Counted from the first letter of the stretch, positions 43,174 to 51,396 are shown. The stretch is DNA of 64,000 bases from Nocardia sp. SYP-A9097 (GCF_009649815.1 NZ_WJIC01000001.1:558001-622000); one strand, 5' to 3'. A program made the numbers and translations. The notes: generated from the sequence alone by a model not told the origin.

Positions 43174-44169
43174 ATGACGAGAACCGCACCGGCCACGTCC
43201 AACTCATCGTCTCGTCGCACCACACCGGTGCCGATCGTGGTGCTCGGCGAGATCCGTACCTGCCTGCTCCCACACTCCACGACACTGGACGGCCAGGCTA
43301 CCGAGGAGTTGCTGGCGCTGGTACCGGGGGCGACGGTACGCCGCCGCGAACGCCCTGCCCCCCTTGCCTTTTCGCCGCCGAGAGCGGTCGGGGTCGACTG
43401 TTATCTGTCCTGGGGATCGACCGCCGAGACCCGAGTGGTGGGGACCGTGTCATCGACGGCCATCTTGGTCGGTGGCCGGTTGTCGCAGATGTCCTCGCAC
43501 ACCACCGTGATGAGCACGCCACGGCGGAAACGACAGCCCTGGTCGCACTATGTCGATCGGTTCGGCACGACAGAGGCGATCGATACGCTCCCCGACCGGT
43601 CGATCGCCGACGAGGAGTTGATCGCCGGCTACCTCACCGCCTCCGGCCCCAAGACGCTCGACCTCTCCTCGATCTGTGCCCGACAATTGGACGAGCTGCT
43701 CAAATCGCCACTGTTGGACCAGGATCCACCGCTGCTGGCACCCACTACTCGGCTGCGCTGGACCGTCAAAATCGGCGGCACCGCGGGACCCGCGGTGTCG
43801 TTCCGCCTCGATGACGAGGCGACCCGGACCGCGAATATCACGGTGCGGGTGGCCGAGGAGATCCCGGATGCGGTGCGGTTCTGTCAGGACCTCGCGGTGC
43901 ACGACTGGCTGCTCACCGTCATCGACGCGAAAGTGCTTGCGGCGGCGGGAGTTCGGAGCGGTGATGAGAGACAGCTGGATGTGCTGGCGGCAATGCTCGA
44001 GCATCTGGGCCATCTGTGGATGCCGGGAGCGCATACCCCGGACGCCATGCGATCACCCTGGCGCGAGTTGCAGTCGAAAGCGAGTTTCTCCAAACAGTGG
44101 GATACCCGCCTCCGGCAGTTGCGCGACCGCATCGTCGTGGCGACCTACCGTGGCGGGCTTGTCCGGTAA
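43174..44169 (+). CDS. SCO2521-family protein, cassette B gene 4
   Basis: 331 aa, paralogue of the protein at 38197. Conserved blocks are VLGEIRTCLLP, VGVDCYLSWG, TRLRWTVKI, RFCQDLAVHDWLLTVI and HLWMPGAHTP. The N-terminal 20 residues are polar (Thr/Ser/Arg-rich) and probably disordered. It ends shortly after QLRDRI, without the basic tail of copy A. It is the last gene of the duplicated array, and its stop is 11 nt from the stop of the convergent membrane-protein gene. Confidence 0.74.
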   Translation: MTRTAPATSNSSSRRTTPVPIVVLGEIRTCLLPHSTTLDGQATEELLALVPGATVRRRERPAPLAFSPPRAVGVDCYLSWGSTAETRVVGTVSSTAILVGGRLSQMSSHTTVMSTPRRKRQPWSHYVDRFGTTEAIDTLPDRSIADEELIAGYLTASGPKTLDLSSICARQLDELLKSPLLDQDPPLLAPTTRLRWTVKIGGTAGPAVSFRLDDEATRTANITVRVAEEIPDAVRFCQDLAVHDWLLTVIDAKVLAAAGVRSGDERQLDVLAAMLEHLGHLWMPGAHTPDAMRSPWRELQSKASFSKQWDTRLRQLRDRIVVATYRGGLVR

Positions 44170-44180
44170 TCGTCGAATCG

Positions 44181-45005
44181 CTACAGCCGGAACCACCGGC
44201 GCACGAGCAATGCGAAGAACACCGACATCGACACCACACCGAGCCACGCCTCCACTGCGAACAGCACCTGCGCCGGGGGCTCCATATCGTTGGTGTTCGA
44301 TGGATCAAGCGGGTTGAGGAAACCGACAACGCTCAGATATACGACGTCGGTCCACGGCTTCGTGCCCTTCCAGAGCAGGCCCAGCCCGATAATCGCCATG
44401 ATTTGAATGGCTACCCAGCCGAGTAGCCAGAAGGGACGATATCCGTAGCCGCACAACAGATCCGACGCCATGCCGGGGGCTCGACGCCAGCCCGGTGCGG
44501 TGGCGCGACGCCGGGCTCTGGCCAATGCCAGCCCACACCGATCCTCCTCGTCGACCTCCTCGGTCAGCCGGTGCAGTGCGACGGCGCGGCGCCAGGCCAG
44601 CACCGCATGGGCGGGCAGCCTCGCGCGCGTCAGTTCGCGGGCCAGGGTCTCGTATTCGGCGGCAAGTTGGGTGTTCTGGGTCTGACTCAGCCGCAATGGT
44701 CCACGGAATTCGATCTCGGCGGCCAGCAGCCCAGCCAGCAGCGGCGCCCGCCAAGCTTCGCGGCCAGGTGCGGTATCCAGTGCTCGCTGGTACACCGTGC
44801 CGAACATCAGTCGATTGCTGTTCCCGCGCAATCGGATCAGGTCGGACCGGTCGATCAGAATTTCGGCATGCCAGTGCAGATCATCTAGGACAGCGGAGCC
44901 GGACAGGGCGGTCGGGACGAGTTTCTCGGTATGTCGCACTGCGCGGTCATCGATACTCTCGATCACCGAAACCAACAGTTCCGACCGCGCGTCATCCCCC
45001 GGCAT
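44181..45005 (-). CDS. membrane protein with two C-terminal helices
   Basis: 274 aa, family not recognised. Residues 1-170 are soluble and helical. After YGYRPFW two membrane helices follow: LLGWVAIQIMAIIGLGLLW and VLFAVEAWLGVVSMSVFFAL, ending in RRWFRL. The segment between them (DVVYLSVVGFLNPLDPSN) resembles the pore loop of two-helix channels but lacks a potassium filter sequence, so a channel is only a guess. It lies 29 nt downstream of a GNAT gene on the same strand, and is convergent with cassette B. Confidence 0.6.
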   Translation of the reverse strand: MPGDDARSELLVSVIESIDDRAVRHTEKLVPTALSGSAVLDDLHWHAEILIDRSDLIRLRGNSNRLMFGTVYQRALDTAPGREAWRAPLLAGLLAAEIEFRGPLRLSQTQNTQLAAEYETLARELTRARLPAHAVLAWRRAVALHRLTEEVDEEDRCGLALARARRRATAPGWRRAPGMASDLLCGYGYRPFWLLGWVAIQIMAIIGLGLLWKGTKPWTDVVYLSVVGFLNPLDPSNTNDMEPPAQVLFAVEAWLGVVSMSVFFALLVRRWFRL

Positions 45006-45034
45006 TCGGCTACTCCCCTACTGCGAACCGCCAA

Positions 45035-45577
45035 TCAGGTTCCAGGGTAACCGTTTTCGGAAACAACAGCCGGTAACGGATCGGGTACGCGGTGCAGCTT
45101 GTAGAGCAGCACATCACGAGGCTCGTCATCGCCGAAGTACCGCTCATCCCGATCGTGGACCACGAACCCGAATTCCTCGAAAAGCGTCTTGGCCGGCGTG
45201 TTTTTCGGGTCGACCGTCAGCAGGAGTTCGTCGACGCCCGCTTCCAGGCACACCTGCACGGTGTGTTGTAGCAGACCACGCCCGTAGCCGCGGCCGCGCC
45301 GATCACGGGAGACCGCAAGGCTGATCAACCAAGCTCGCGCCCCTTCTCCGATAGTCAGCGCGTAGCCCACTACCGTGCCATCCCCGTCCCCATCGTTTCC
45401 GGGCTCGACGGCGACGACACAGCGGGAACTGTGCGCTTCCAGAAGTTGGCGCAGGACGAAGTATGGGTAGCGGTCACGGAAGGCAGCCGCGTCGATATTC
45501 TGGATATCGGGCAGATCGTCCCGCTCCGGCACCCGATACACCGGCGACGACAGGGCTGCCTCCACTATGGTGGTCAT
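45035..45577 (-). CDS. GNAT family N-acetyltransferase, copy 1
   Basis: 180 aa. The acetyl-CoA pyrophosphate loop is RDRRGRGYGRGLL, after strand AWLISLAVS; the C-terminal motif ELLLTVDPKNTPAKTLFEEFGF is typical of RimI-like GNAT enzymes that acetylate an N-terminal amine or small amine. It is paralogous to the gene at 45674: YPYFVLRQL, AWL-LAV, RG-GYGR-LL and the ending EPRD are shared. GGGGAG precedes the ATG by about 4 nt. It may be co-transcribed with the membrane protein downstream. Confidence 0.83.
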   Translation of the reverse strand: MTTIVEAALSSPVYRVPERDDLPDIQNIDAAAFRDRYPYFVLRQLLEAHSSRCVVAVEPGNDGDGDGTVVGYALTIGEGARAWLISLAVSRDRRGRGYGRGLLQHTVQVCLEAGVDELLLTVDPKNTPAKTLFEEFGFVVHDRDERYFGDDEPRDVLLYKLHRVPDPLPAVVSENGYPGT

Positions 45578-45673
45578 CTGCTCCCCTTGCGTTCGTACAC
45601 AAGCCCTCTGAAGTTCAAGCCTAGATGCGCACCTGGACGGTGTCTCCGCAACAAATAGGACGCAGTGTACTCA

Positions 45674-46165
45674 CTAAAGCCTGCATACCAGGATATCTCG
45701 GGGCTCATTCGGCCCGAGGTACTTGGTCTCGTGCTTGGTCCAGATGAATCCGACCTTTTTGTACAGGTGTTGGGCCGCGAGATTTCCTGACCGGACAGTC
45801 ACACGGACTTCATCCGCGCCCTCCGCTCGGCAGTGCTCGAGCGTGGTCTCCAGCAGTGTTCGCCCGTATCCGAGTCCCCGGCAGTCTTCGGCGACCGCGA
45901 GTCCCAGAAGCCATGCGGTGCCGTCGCAACTCAGCGCGGTGAGCAGATATCCGCCTAGCTGTCCGTCGTGTTCGGTGACCAGCCATTGCGGCCCGTGTAG
46001 GTCGAACAGTTGGCGCAGTACGAAATAGGGGTAGGCGAGGTGTGCGAATACGGATTTCTCGAGATCTTGCACGGCATCCAGATCGTCCAGGCGTGCGGCT
46101 CGAGGCAGAGGTGGTCGAGAGTGTTCCAAGGCCGACAAGGTGTCCCCTAACCACCGGCGCGGCAT
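45674..46165 (-). CDS. GNAT family N-acetyltransferase, copy 2
   Basis: 163 aa. It carries the same GNAT elements as its neighbour: YPYFVLRQLFDLHG, AWLLGLAVAEDCRGLGYGRTLL (acetyl-CoA loop) and VRSGNLAAQHLYKKVGF. The two genes are a tandem duplication, in keeping with the duplicated cassette they converge on. The acceptor is unknown. No ribosome site is seen before the ATG at 46165, and the first 25 residues are less conserved, so translation may start further in. Confidence 0.82.
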   Translation of the reverse strand: MPRRWLGDTLSALEHSRPPLPRAARLDDLDAVQDLEKSVFAHLAYPYFVLRQLFDLHGPQWLVTEHDGQLGGYLLTALSCDGTAWLLGLAVAEDCRGLGYGRTLLETTLEHCRAEGADEVRVTVRSGNLAAQHLYKKVGFIWTKHETKYLGPNEPRDILVCRL

Positions 46166-46233
46166 GCTTGATTCGGTGAGAAGTGCCGCGGCGCTATGGA
46201 TTCCAGGGTAGGCCCAGTCGGGAAAGATGGGAT

Positions 46234-46279
46234 GCGGTTCGGCCCGCCTGCCGTCTGTGGAGCGGGCGGGCCGAACCGC
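46234..46279 (-). terminator. 15-bp perfect stem-loop
   Basis: GCGGTTCGGCCCGCC (46234-46248) pairs perfectly with GGCGGGCCGAACCGC (46265-46279) around a 16-nt loop. It lies 54 nt past the stop of the two small minus-strand genes and upstream of the GNAT gene; ATCTTTCCC follows on the minus strand. It is probably their terminator. I see no gene between 46166 and 46332. Confidence 0.7.
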
Positions 46280-46332
46280 GCTGACGCAACGCGGCGGGGG
46301 TTTGCCGACGCACCTGGAGGGGGGTGCGGCGG

Positions 46333-46509
46333 CTATCGAAAGGCGGTGCGGCAGCTGTCTTTACGGCCGGGGACTTGGCCTGGGGACTGGGCGCCGGAAG
46401 GGCTGGGGGCGCTCCGGTTGTGACGCCGGTTGAGGGCGCGGCGGAGATCGAGCATCCACCACAGTGCGCGAAAGACCGTGCGCTCGTACCGGTTGGCGTC
46501 GGTTGTCAT
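46333..46509 (-). CDS. small basic hypothetical protein
   Basis: 58 aa, beginning MTTDANRYERTVFRALWWML and ending in a Pro/Ser/Arg-rich tail. The ATG overlaps the stop of the 67-aa gene upstream (ATGA), which is the main reason to accept it as a gene. No family recognised. The strong hairpin at 46234-46279 follows its stop. Confidence 0.45.
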   Translation of the reverse strand: MTTDANRYERTVFRALWWMLDLRRALNRRHNRSAPSPSGAQSPGQVPGRKDSCRTAFR

Positions 46510-46709
46510 GGCAGGGCGCGCTCGTCGAGCACGCATCGGCCCTCTTCCACCAGCGTCGCGCGGGCGCGGCGCCGGACCTTACAGGTCTGCACGGTGCAAT
46601 CGAGGTGTAATTGCATTGCGGCATGGGACTGTTCGACGCTCATGATGCCGGGATCCCTGCGACACACCAGCAATCCGGCGACGGGCATATTGAGGGCGGT
46701 CAGTTGCAT
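46506..46709 (-). CDS. small conserved hypothetical protein
   Basis: 67 aa, with GGAGG 7 nt before the ATG at 46709. The middle part (IMSVEQSHAAMQLHLDC) and the end (ATLVEEGRCVLDERALP) look like a small family often seen in nocardiae and mycobacteria, with three cysteines in the last 45 residues (C-x5-C ... C). It may bind a metal or form disulphides, but that is only a guess. It is coupled to the 58-aa gene by a 4-nt overlap and is divergent from the XRE regulator. Confidence 0.6.
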   Translation of the reverse strand: MQLTALNMPVAGLLVCRRDPGIMSVEQSHAAMQLHLDCTVQTCKVRRRARATLVEEGRCVLDERALP

Positions 46710-47106
46710 GGTCCGACCTCCGGGGGAGATCGGTGGCAGGGGGTGACGACTTCGGCCATGACTCCTCGTTCCGCATGGAATTCCTGAAGTGCCCGGAGCA
46801 TTCAGGAAACGAAAGGGGACTGGCAACACCGCCCCGGGCACACATCCAGCACACCACGAGCGGACCCTCGGCGGGCGTTTTTCGACGATGAGAACGCAAA
46901 GTTGCGCGAATTCCCAGCAGTGAATCCACTTGGGGGAGGAGGATTCTCCATAGTGGACGAAGCCCCAGCCGATGAGATGTGCGTCCGGGCGGGAGCCGGT
47001 GTACCGCAAGACTTTTCCACGGCATCACCCGGTCCGGGATCGTCGCCGGGGCCCGGCATTGTCATGCCACCGCCCGCTCGTGCCCGCGACGAGAACGGAG
47101 CGCGCC
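46710..47106. other. 397-bp intergenic region
   Basis: This separates the small minus-strand genes from the XRE regulator. It contains several purine-rich stretches resembling ribosome sites (GGGGGAGGAGG at about 46930) but no ORF with supportable coding character. A 19-codon minus-strand ORF (46700-46759) overlaps the start of the 67-aa gene and could be a leader peptide; I do not call it a gene. Confidence 0.4.
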
Positions 47107-47994
47107 GTGTCAGAGAGCCCTGCGTCATCGACCCTGCCCCGCCGCCAGCTCGGCCGCTATTTGCGGGACTGGCGGATACAGGCGGGATTGACCATCGCCG
47201 AGGCCGCCAAACTCATGGAGTGGGGGGCGAGCACGCTACAGCGGTTGGAGAAGGGCAATGCCGACCGCATCCGCACCATCGATATCCACGAGCTGTGCCG
47301 TATCTACGGCATTCCGGCCGAAATCGCGGACGGGCTGAAGGGTTTGGCGCAGCAGGCCGCGGTGAAGAGCTGGTGGCACTCCTACGGCGATCTCATTCCG
47401 GAGAACTTCGACATCTATGTCGGTCTGGAGGCATCCGCACAGCAGTTGTCCTGCTACCAATCGGAATTGGTGCCCGGGCTGTTGCAGATCGCCGACTACG
47501 CAAGGGCCCTGAACACCCTGGGATACCCGGAAGACACTGCGGCGGAAGTGAATCGGCGCGTCCAGCTGCGCCTGCAGCGGCAGGCGCTGATCACCCGCCG
47601 CATGCATCCGGCCACGGTCGCCATGGTGTTGCACGAATCGGTATTGCACCGGTCGGTGGGAGGTGCAAGGGTGATGGCGGCGCAGGTGCGGCACTTGGCG
47701 GAGTTGAGTACCAGGCCCAATGTCGTGTTGCGCATCCTGCCCTTTGAAGCCGGTGTCCCCCTGGGACTTTCGACCGGGCCGTTCGTGATTCTCGAGTTCG
47801 GGACCGATGGCAAAGGGCAGCCGGTGGAGCCCCCGGTGGTCTATGTGGAGGGGTTCACCGGCGATCTGTATCTCGAAAGACAGGGCGACGTCCAGCGCTA
47901 TCGCCGGGCGCAGGAGTGCCTGGAACGCTGCGCGCTGGAGGTCCAGGACAGCAGAAACCTGCTGCGGCAGGTGGCGAAGGAGTATGCCGCCTGA
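47107..47994 (+). CDS. XRE family regulator with DUF5753 domain (WhiJ-like)
   Basis: 295 aa. The helix-turn-helix lies at residues 12-70 (RRQLGRYLRDWRIQAGLTIAEAAKLM, STLQRLEKG). The C-terminal DUF5753 domain has the usual YQSELVPGLLQIADYARAL, HESVLHR and RPNVVLRILPF blocks. These regulators are paired with small DUF397 proteins in actinomycetes; the WhiJ system of S. coelicolor, which affects development, is the studied example. GTG at 47107 is supported by GGAG 5 nt upstream. The DUF397 gene follows after 71 nt. Confidence 0.9.
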   Translation: MSESPASSTLPRRQLGRYLRDWRIQAGLTIAEAAKLMEWGASTLQRLEKGNADRIRTIDIHELCRIYGIPAEIADGLKGLAQQAAVKSWWHSYGDLIPENFDIYVGLEASAQQLSCYQSELVPGLLQIADYARALNTLGYPEDTAAEVNRRVQLRLQRQALITRRMHPATVAMVLHESVLHRSVGGARVMAAQVRHLAELSTRPNVVLRILPFEAGVPLGLSTGPFVILEFGTDGKGQPVEPPVVYVEGFTGDLYLERQGDVQRYRRAQECLERCALEVQDSRNLLRQVAKEYAA

Positions 47995-48065
47995 GCGGTC
48001 AGGCCCGGAGGCGGCAGCGGAGCGTAACCACGCAGGGCTCCGCTCAGGCGAAGAAAGGACGGAGT

Positions 48066-48269
48066 ATGAGTGTGCAGGAACTGGCCGAACTGGCCGGGGC
48101 TCGCTGGTTCAAGAGCACCCGCAGTGGCGCGGGTAAGGAATGCGTCGAGGTGGCGTTCCTGAACAATGGGCGGGTGGGTGTGCGGGACAGTAAGAATCCG
48201 GCGGGGCCCGCTCTGGTGTTCGGTGTACGGGAATGGGATTCGTTCACCGAATTGATCGTGCGCGATTGA
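48066..48269 (+). CDS. DUF397 protein, partner of the XRE regulator
   Basis: 67 aa. The DUF397 pattern is clear: WFKSTRSGAGKECVEVAF, VGVRDSKNPAGPALVF and EWDSFTELI. In WhiJ-type systems the DUF397 protein is thought to antagonise or modulate its XRE partner. AAGGA lies about 6 nt upstream of the ATG. It has no signal peptide. Confidence 0.92.
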   Translation: MSVQELAELAGARWFKSTRSGAGKECVEVAFLNNGRVGVRDSKNPAGPALVFGVREWDSFTELIVRD

Positions 48270-48372
48270 TTACCCGCCGCGGTCGGTGAACCTACTGTTC
48301 ATCGACCGCTCATGCGGAAGATCACGAAACGGCGGCCGTTGTGTATCGAAAACATGTTTGCCAGGGGCGAGC

Positions 48373-48588
48373 GTGGGTATCCGATATTTCGTGGACCGAG
48401 GGCTGAAGAATTCGCGACCCCGGTACCGCAAATTGGGTCCCGACGACTGGATGGAACGGTTGATCGTAGGGATGCTCTTCGCGGTATCGGCGATGGGCAT
48501 ATACGTACTCACCGGAGCATTGGTGTCGGCGGTGGCCGTGGGACTGCTGGTCGGCGCGGTCGCGCTGGCGGTCGTCGCCATGCTGTAA
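48373..48588 (+). CDS. small two-helix membrane protein
   Basis: 71 aa. Polar basic residues 1-30 (VDRGLKNSRPRYRKLGPDDW) are followed by two closely spaced hydrophobic helices (LIVGMLFAVSAMGIYVLTGA and AVAVGLLVGAVALAVVAML). The GTG at 48373 was chosen for the AGGGG 5-6 nt upstream; an ATG at 48286 would add 29 residues that look non-coding. Function unknown. A strong hairpin follows 22 nt after the stop. Confidence 0.55.
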   Translation: MGIRYFVDRGLKNSRPRYRKLGPDDWMERLIVGMLFAVSAMGIYVLTGALVSAVAVGLLVGAVALAVVAML

Positions 48589-48597
48589 CCCTCCGTC

Positions 48598-48651
48598 GTC
48601 CCGGCATGCTTTTGGCCGGGATCCACACTGCAACTGTGGATCCCGGCCAAA
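48598..48651. terminator. REP-like element, copy 3, acting as bidirectional hairpin
   Basis: TTTGGCCGGGATCCACA (48611-48627) pairs perfectly with TGTGGATCCCGGCCAAA (48635-48651) around a 7-nt loop. The outer GTCCCGGC (48598-48605) repeats the core of copies 1 and 2. It lies between two convergent genes (stops at 48588 and 48674), so it can end transcription from both sides; the A/T-rich ends suit this. Confidence 0.75.
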
Positions 48652-48673
48652 GGACATGCCGTGGCGGCGAGGT

Positions 48674-49420
48674 TCAGCGGCGGAAGAGCTTGTTACCCAA
48701 CCAGACCAGCGGATCGTACTTCTGATCGGCCACCCGCTCCTTGAGCGGGATCAGCGCATTGTCGGTGATCTTGATGTGCTCCGGGCATACCTCGGTGCAG
48801 CATTTGGTGATATTGCAGAGTCCGAGCCCCGCCTCGTCCTGTGCGAGTTCGCGCCTATCCGCCACATCGAGCGGATGCATTTCGAGCTCCGCGATCCGCA
48901 TGAGATACCGCGGCCCCGCGAAGGACTCCTTGTTCTCCTCATGATCACGAACAACGTGACAGGTGTTCTGGCACAGAAAGCATTCGATGCACTTGCGGAA
49001 TTCCTGCGACCGCTCCACATCCCGCTGCTGCATGCGGTAGTCGCCCGGTTTCAGATCCACCGGCGGTGTGAAGGACGGAATCTCCCGCGCCTTCTGATAA
49101 TTGAACGACACATCGGTGACCAGATCCCGGATCACCGGGAAGGTGCGCAACGGCGTCACGGTAATGACGTCCTCCGGCGTGAACGTGGACATGCGGGTCA
49201 TGCACAGCAGTCGTGGCCGCCCGTTCACCTCCGCCGAACACGATCCGCACTTGCCCGCCTTACAGTTCCAGCGCACGGCCAGATCCGGGGTCTGGGTGGC
49301 CTGCAGGCGGTGGATGACATCGAGTACCACCTCGCCCTCGTTCACCTCGACGGTGAAGTCCTGTAGTTCACCGCCTTCGGTGTCACCGCGCCAGACCTTG
49401 AATTTCGCGTCGTAACCCAT
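48674..49420 (-). CDS. sdhB: succinate dehydrogenase/fumarate reductase iron-sulfur subunit
   Basis: 248 aa. The plant-type 2Fe-2S site is CKAGKCGSC with a later cysteine in LLCM, and the 4Fe-4S and 3Fe-4S ligands are in CIECFLCQNTC and CNITKCCTEVCPEH. It carries electrons from the flavin of SdhA to quinone. The sequence is closest to the Sdh1-type subunit of mycobacteria (Rv0247c). It is the last gene of the sdhC-sdhA-sdhB operon and starts 2 nt after sdhA ends; the REP-like hairpin downstream ends the operon. Confidence 0.93.
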   Translation of the reverse strand: MGYDAKFKVWRGDTEGGELQDFTVEVNEGEVVLDVIHRLQATQTPDLAVRWNCKAGKCGSCSAEVNGRPRLLCMTRMSTFTPEDVITVTPLRTFPVIRDLVTDVSFNYQKAREIPSFTPPVDLKPGDYRMQQRDVERSQEFRKCIECFLCQNTCHVVRDHEENKESFAGPRYLMRIAELEMHPLDVADRRELAQDEAGLGLCNITKCCTEVCPEHIKITDNALIPLKERVADQKYDPLVWLGNKLFRR

Positions 49421-49422
49421 GA

Positions 49423-51351
49423 CTATTCCGCCTCTCCGGCGCCGTCCCGCACGGGCGCGAGTTCGGGAGTGCTGTAATACTTTTCGAGTTCGTGTACGTC
49501 GAACAGCCGCATCAGGTCGGTTCGCATGGGCGGCTGTTCCTCGGGCGTGACGGTCACCGACGGCACCGAGAAGCCGATATCGTCCGGATCGATCCGGCAG
49601 ACCAGCAGCTTGTGCCGCCACACCGGATCCATGCCGGGGTGATCATCGCGGGTGTGGCCGCCGCGACTCTCGGTGCGCTGCAATGCCGCCTGCGCGACAC
49701 ATTCGCTGATGAGCAGCATGTTCCGCAGATCCAGGGCCAGATGCCAGCCGGGATTGAATTGTCGATGCCCCTCGACGAGGACGCCGTCGTAGCGGTCCCG
49801 AAGTTCCGACAGCTTCTCGATGGCCTGCTTCAGCTCACCTTCCTTGCGGATGATGCCGACCAGATCGTTCATGGTCTGCTGCAGATCCATATGCATGCTG
49901 TACGGGTTCTCGCCGGTGCCGTCGGTCGGCGGATCGAACGGCGCCACAGCGGTTTTCGCGGCCGCGGCGATATCGAGATCGGAGATCTTGGGCCGACCGG
50001 GCAGCTGCTCCACATAGTTGGCCGCGCCCAGTCCCGCGCGCCGGCCGAACACCAGCAGGTCCGAGAGCGAGTTGCCGCCCAGTCGATTCGAGCCGTGCAA
50101 TCCCGCGGAACACTCACCCGCGGCGAACAATCCGGGCACGGTCGCCGCACCGGTGTCCGGGTCGACCTCGATGCCGCCCATGACGTAGTGGCAGGTCGGA
50201 CCGACCTCCATGGGCTCCTTGGTGATGTCCACATCCGCCAGTTCCTTGAACTGGTGATGCATGGACGGCAGCCGTTTCACGATCTGGTCGGCGGGCAACC
50301 GAGACGAAATATCCAGGTACACACCGCCGTGCGGGGTACCGCGGCCCGCCTTGACCTCTTCGTTGATGGCGCGGGCCACCTCGTCGCGGGGGAGTAGGTC
50401 AGGGGTGCGACGGGCCGCGTCGTTGTCCTTGAGCCACAGGTCGGCCTCCTCCTCGGATTCGGCATACTGGCCCTTGAACACCGGCGGGATGTAGTCGAAC
50501 ATGAAGCGTTTGCCGTCGGTATTGGTGAGGATGCCGCCGTCACCACGCACGCCCTCGGTGACCAGGATGCCCTTCACGCTGGGCGGCCAGACCATTCCGG
50601 TCGGATGGAATTGCAGGAACTCCATATTCGTCAGCGTCGCGCCCGCGCGCAGGGCCAGCGCGTGCCCGTCGCCGGTGTACTCCCAGGAGTTCGAGGTCAC
50701 CTTGTAGGACTTGCCGATTCCGCCGGTCGCCAGCACCACGGCGGGCGTCTCGAAGAGGATGAACCGCCCCGATTCGCGCCAGTAGCCGAAGGCCCCGGAG
50801 ATCTTGTCGCCATCCTTGAGCAGCTCGGTGATGGTGCATTCGGCGAATACCTTGATGCGCGCCTCGTAGTCACCGGTGGCCGCGAAGTCCTCCTGCTGCA
50901 GCGAGACGATCTTCTGCTGCATGGTGCGGATGAGTTCGAGCCCGGTGCGGTCACCGACGTGCGCGAGCCGCGGATAGGTGTGACCGCCGAAGTTGCGCTG
51001 GCTGATCCGGCCGTCCTTGGTCCGATCGAACAGCGCCCCATAGGTTTCCAGCTCCCACACCCGGTCGGGAGCCTCCTGCGCGTGCAGTTCCGCCATCCGC
51101 CAGTTGTTGAGGAACTTGCCACCGCGCATGGTGTCCTTGAAGTGGGTCTGCCAATTGTCCTTCTCATTGGCATTGCCCATGGCGGCCGCGCAGCCGCCCT
51201 CGGCCATGACGGTGTGCGCCTTGCCGAACAGCGATTTACACACCACCGCCACCGACAGGCCGTGTTCGCGGGCTTCGATGACCGCGCGCAGTCCGGCGCC
51301 GCCCGCACCGATCACCACGACGTCGTACTTGTGCCGTTCGACTTCAGGCAT
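49423..51351 (-). CDS. sdhA: succinate dehydrogenase/fumarate reductase flavoprotein subunit
   Basis: 642 aa. The FAD motif is VVVIGAGGAGLRAVIEA; the covalent FAD histidine is in GKAHTVMAEGG; catalytic regions include LQFHPTGM, RGDGGILTN and HGSNRLGGNSL. It oxidises succinate to fumarate on the cytoplasmic face of the membrane. The size and sequence fit the mycobacterial Sdh1 (Rv0248c) type. GGAG-like bases precede the start at 51351, 45 nt after the membrane-anchor gene. Confidence 0.95.
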   Translation of the reverse strand: MPEVERHKYDVVVIGAGGAGLRAVIEAREHGLSVAVVCKSLFGKAHTVMAEGGCAAAMGNANEKDNWQTHFKDTMRGGKFLNNWRMAELHAQEAPDRVWELETYGALFDRTKDGRISQRNFGGHTYPRLAHVGDRTGLELIRTMQQKIVSLQQEDFAATGDYEARIKVFAECTITELLKDGDKISGAFGYWRESGRFILFETPAVVLATGGIGKSYKVTSNSWEYTGDGHALALRAGATLTNMEFLQFHPTGMVWPPSVKGILVTEGVRGDGGILTNTDGKRFMFDYIPPVFKGQYAESEEEADLWLKDNDAARRTPDLLPRDEVARAINEEVKAGRGTPHGGVYLDISSRLPADQIVKRLPSMHHQFKELADVDITKEPMEVGPTCHYVMGGIEVDPDTGAATVPGLFAAGECSAGLHGSNRLGGNSLSDLLVFGRRAGLGAANYVEQLPGRPKISDLDIAAAAKTAVAPFDPPTDGTGENPYSMHMDLQQTMNDLVGIIRKEGELKQAIEKLSELRDRYDGVLVEGHRQFNPGWHLALDLRNMLLISECVAQAALQRTESRGGHTRDDHPGMDPVWRHKLLVCRIDPDDIGFSVPSVTVTPEEQPPMRTDLMRLFDVHELEKYYSTPELAPVRDGAGEAE

Positions 51352-51396
51352 GGAACCGAATACTCCTGACAGACTTGGGGATTGGGGTCGGCTGGA

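Noticed and set aside
46700..46759. A 19-codon ORF overlapping the start of the 67-aa gene, possible leader peptide.
   Set aside because: Ribosome site is too close to the ATG and there is no sign of an attenuator; not enough support.
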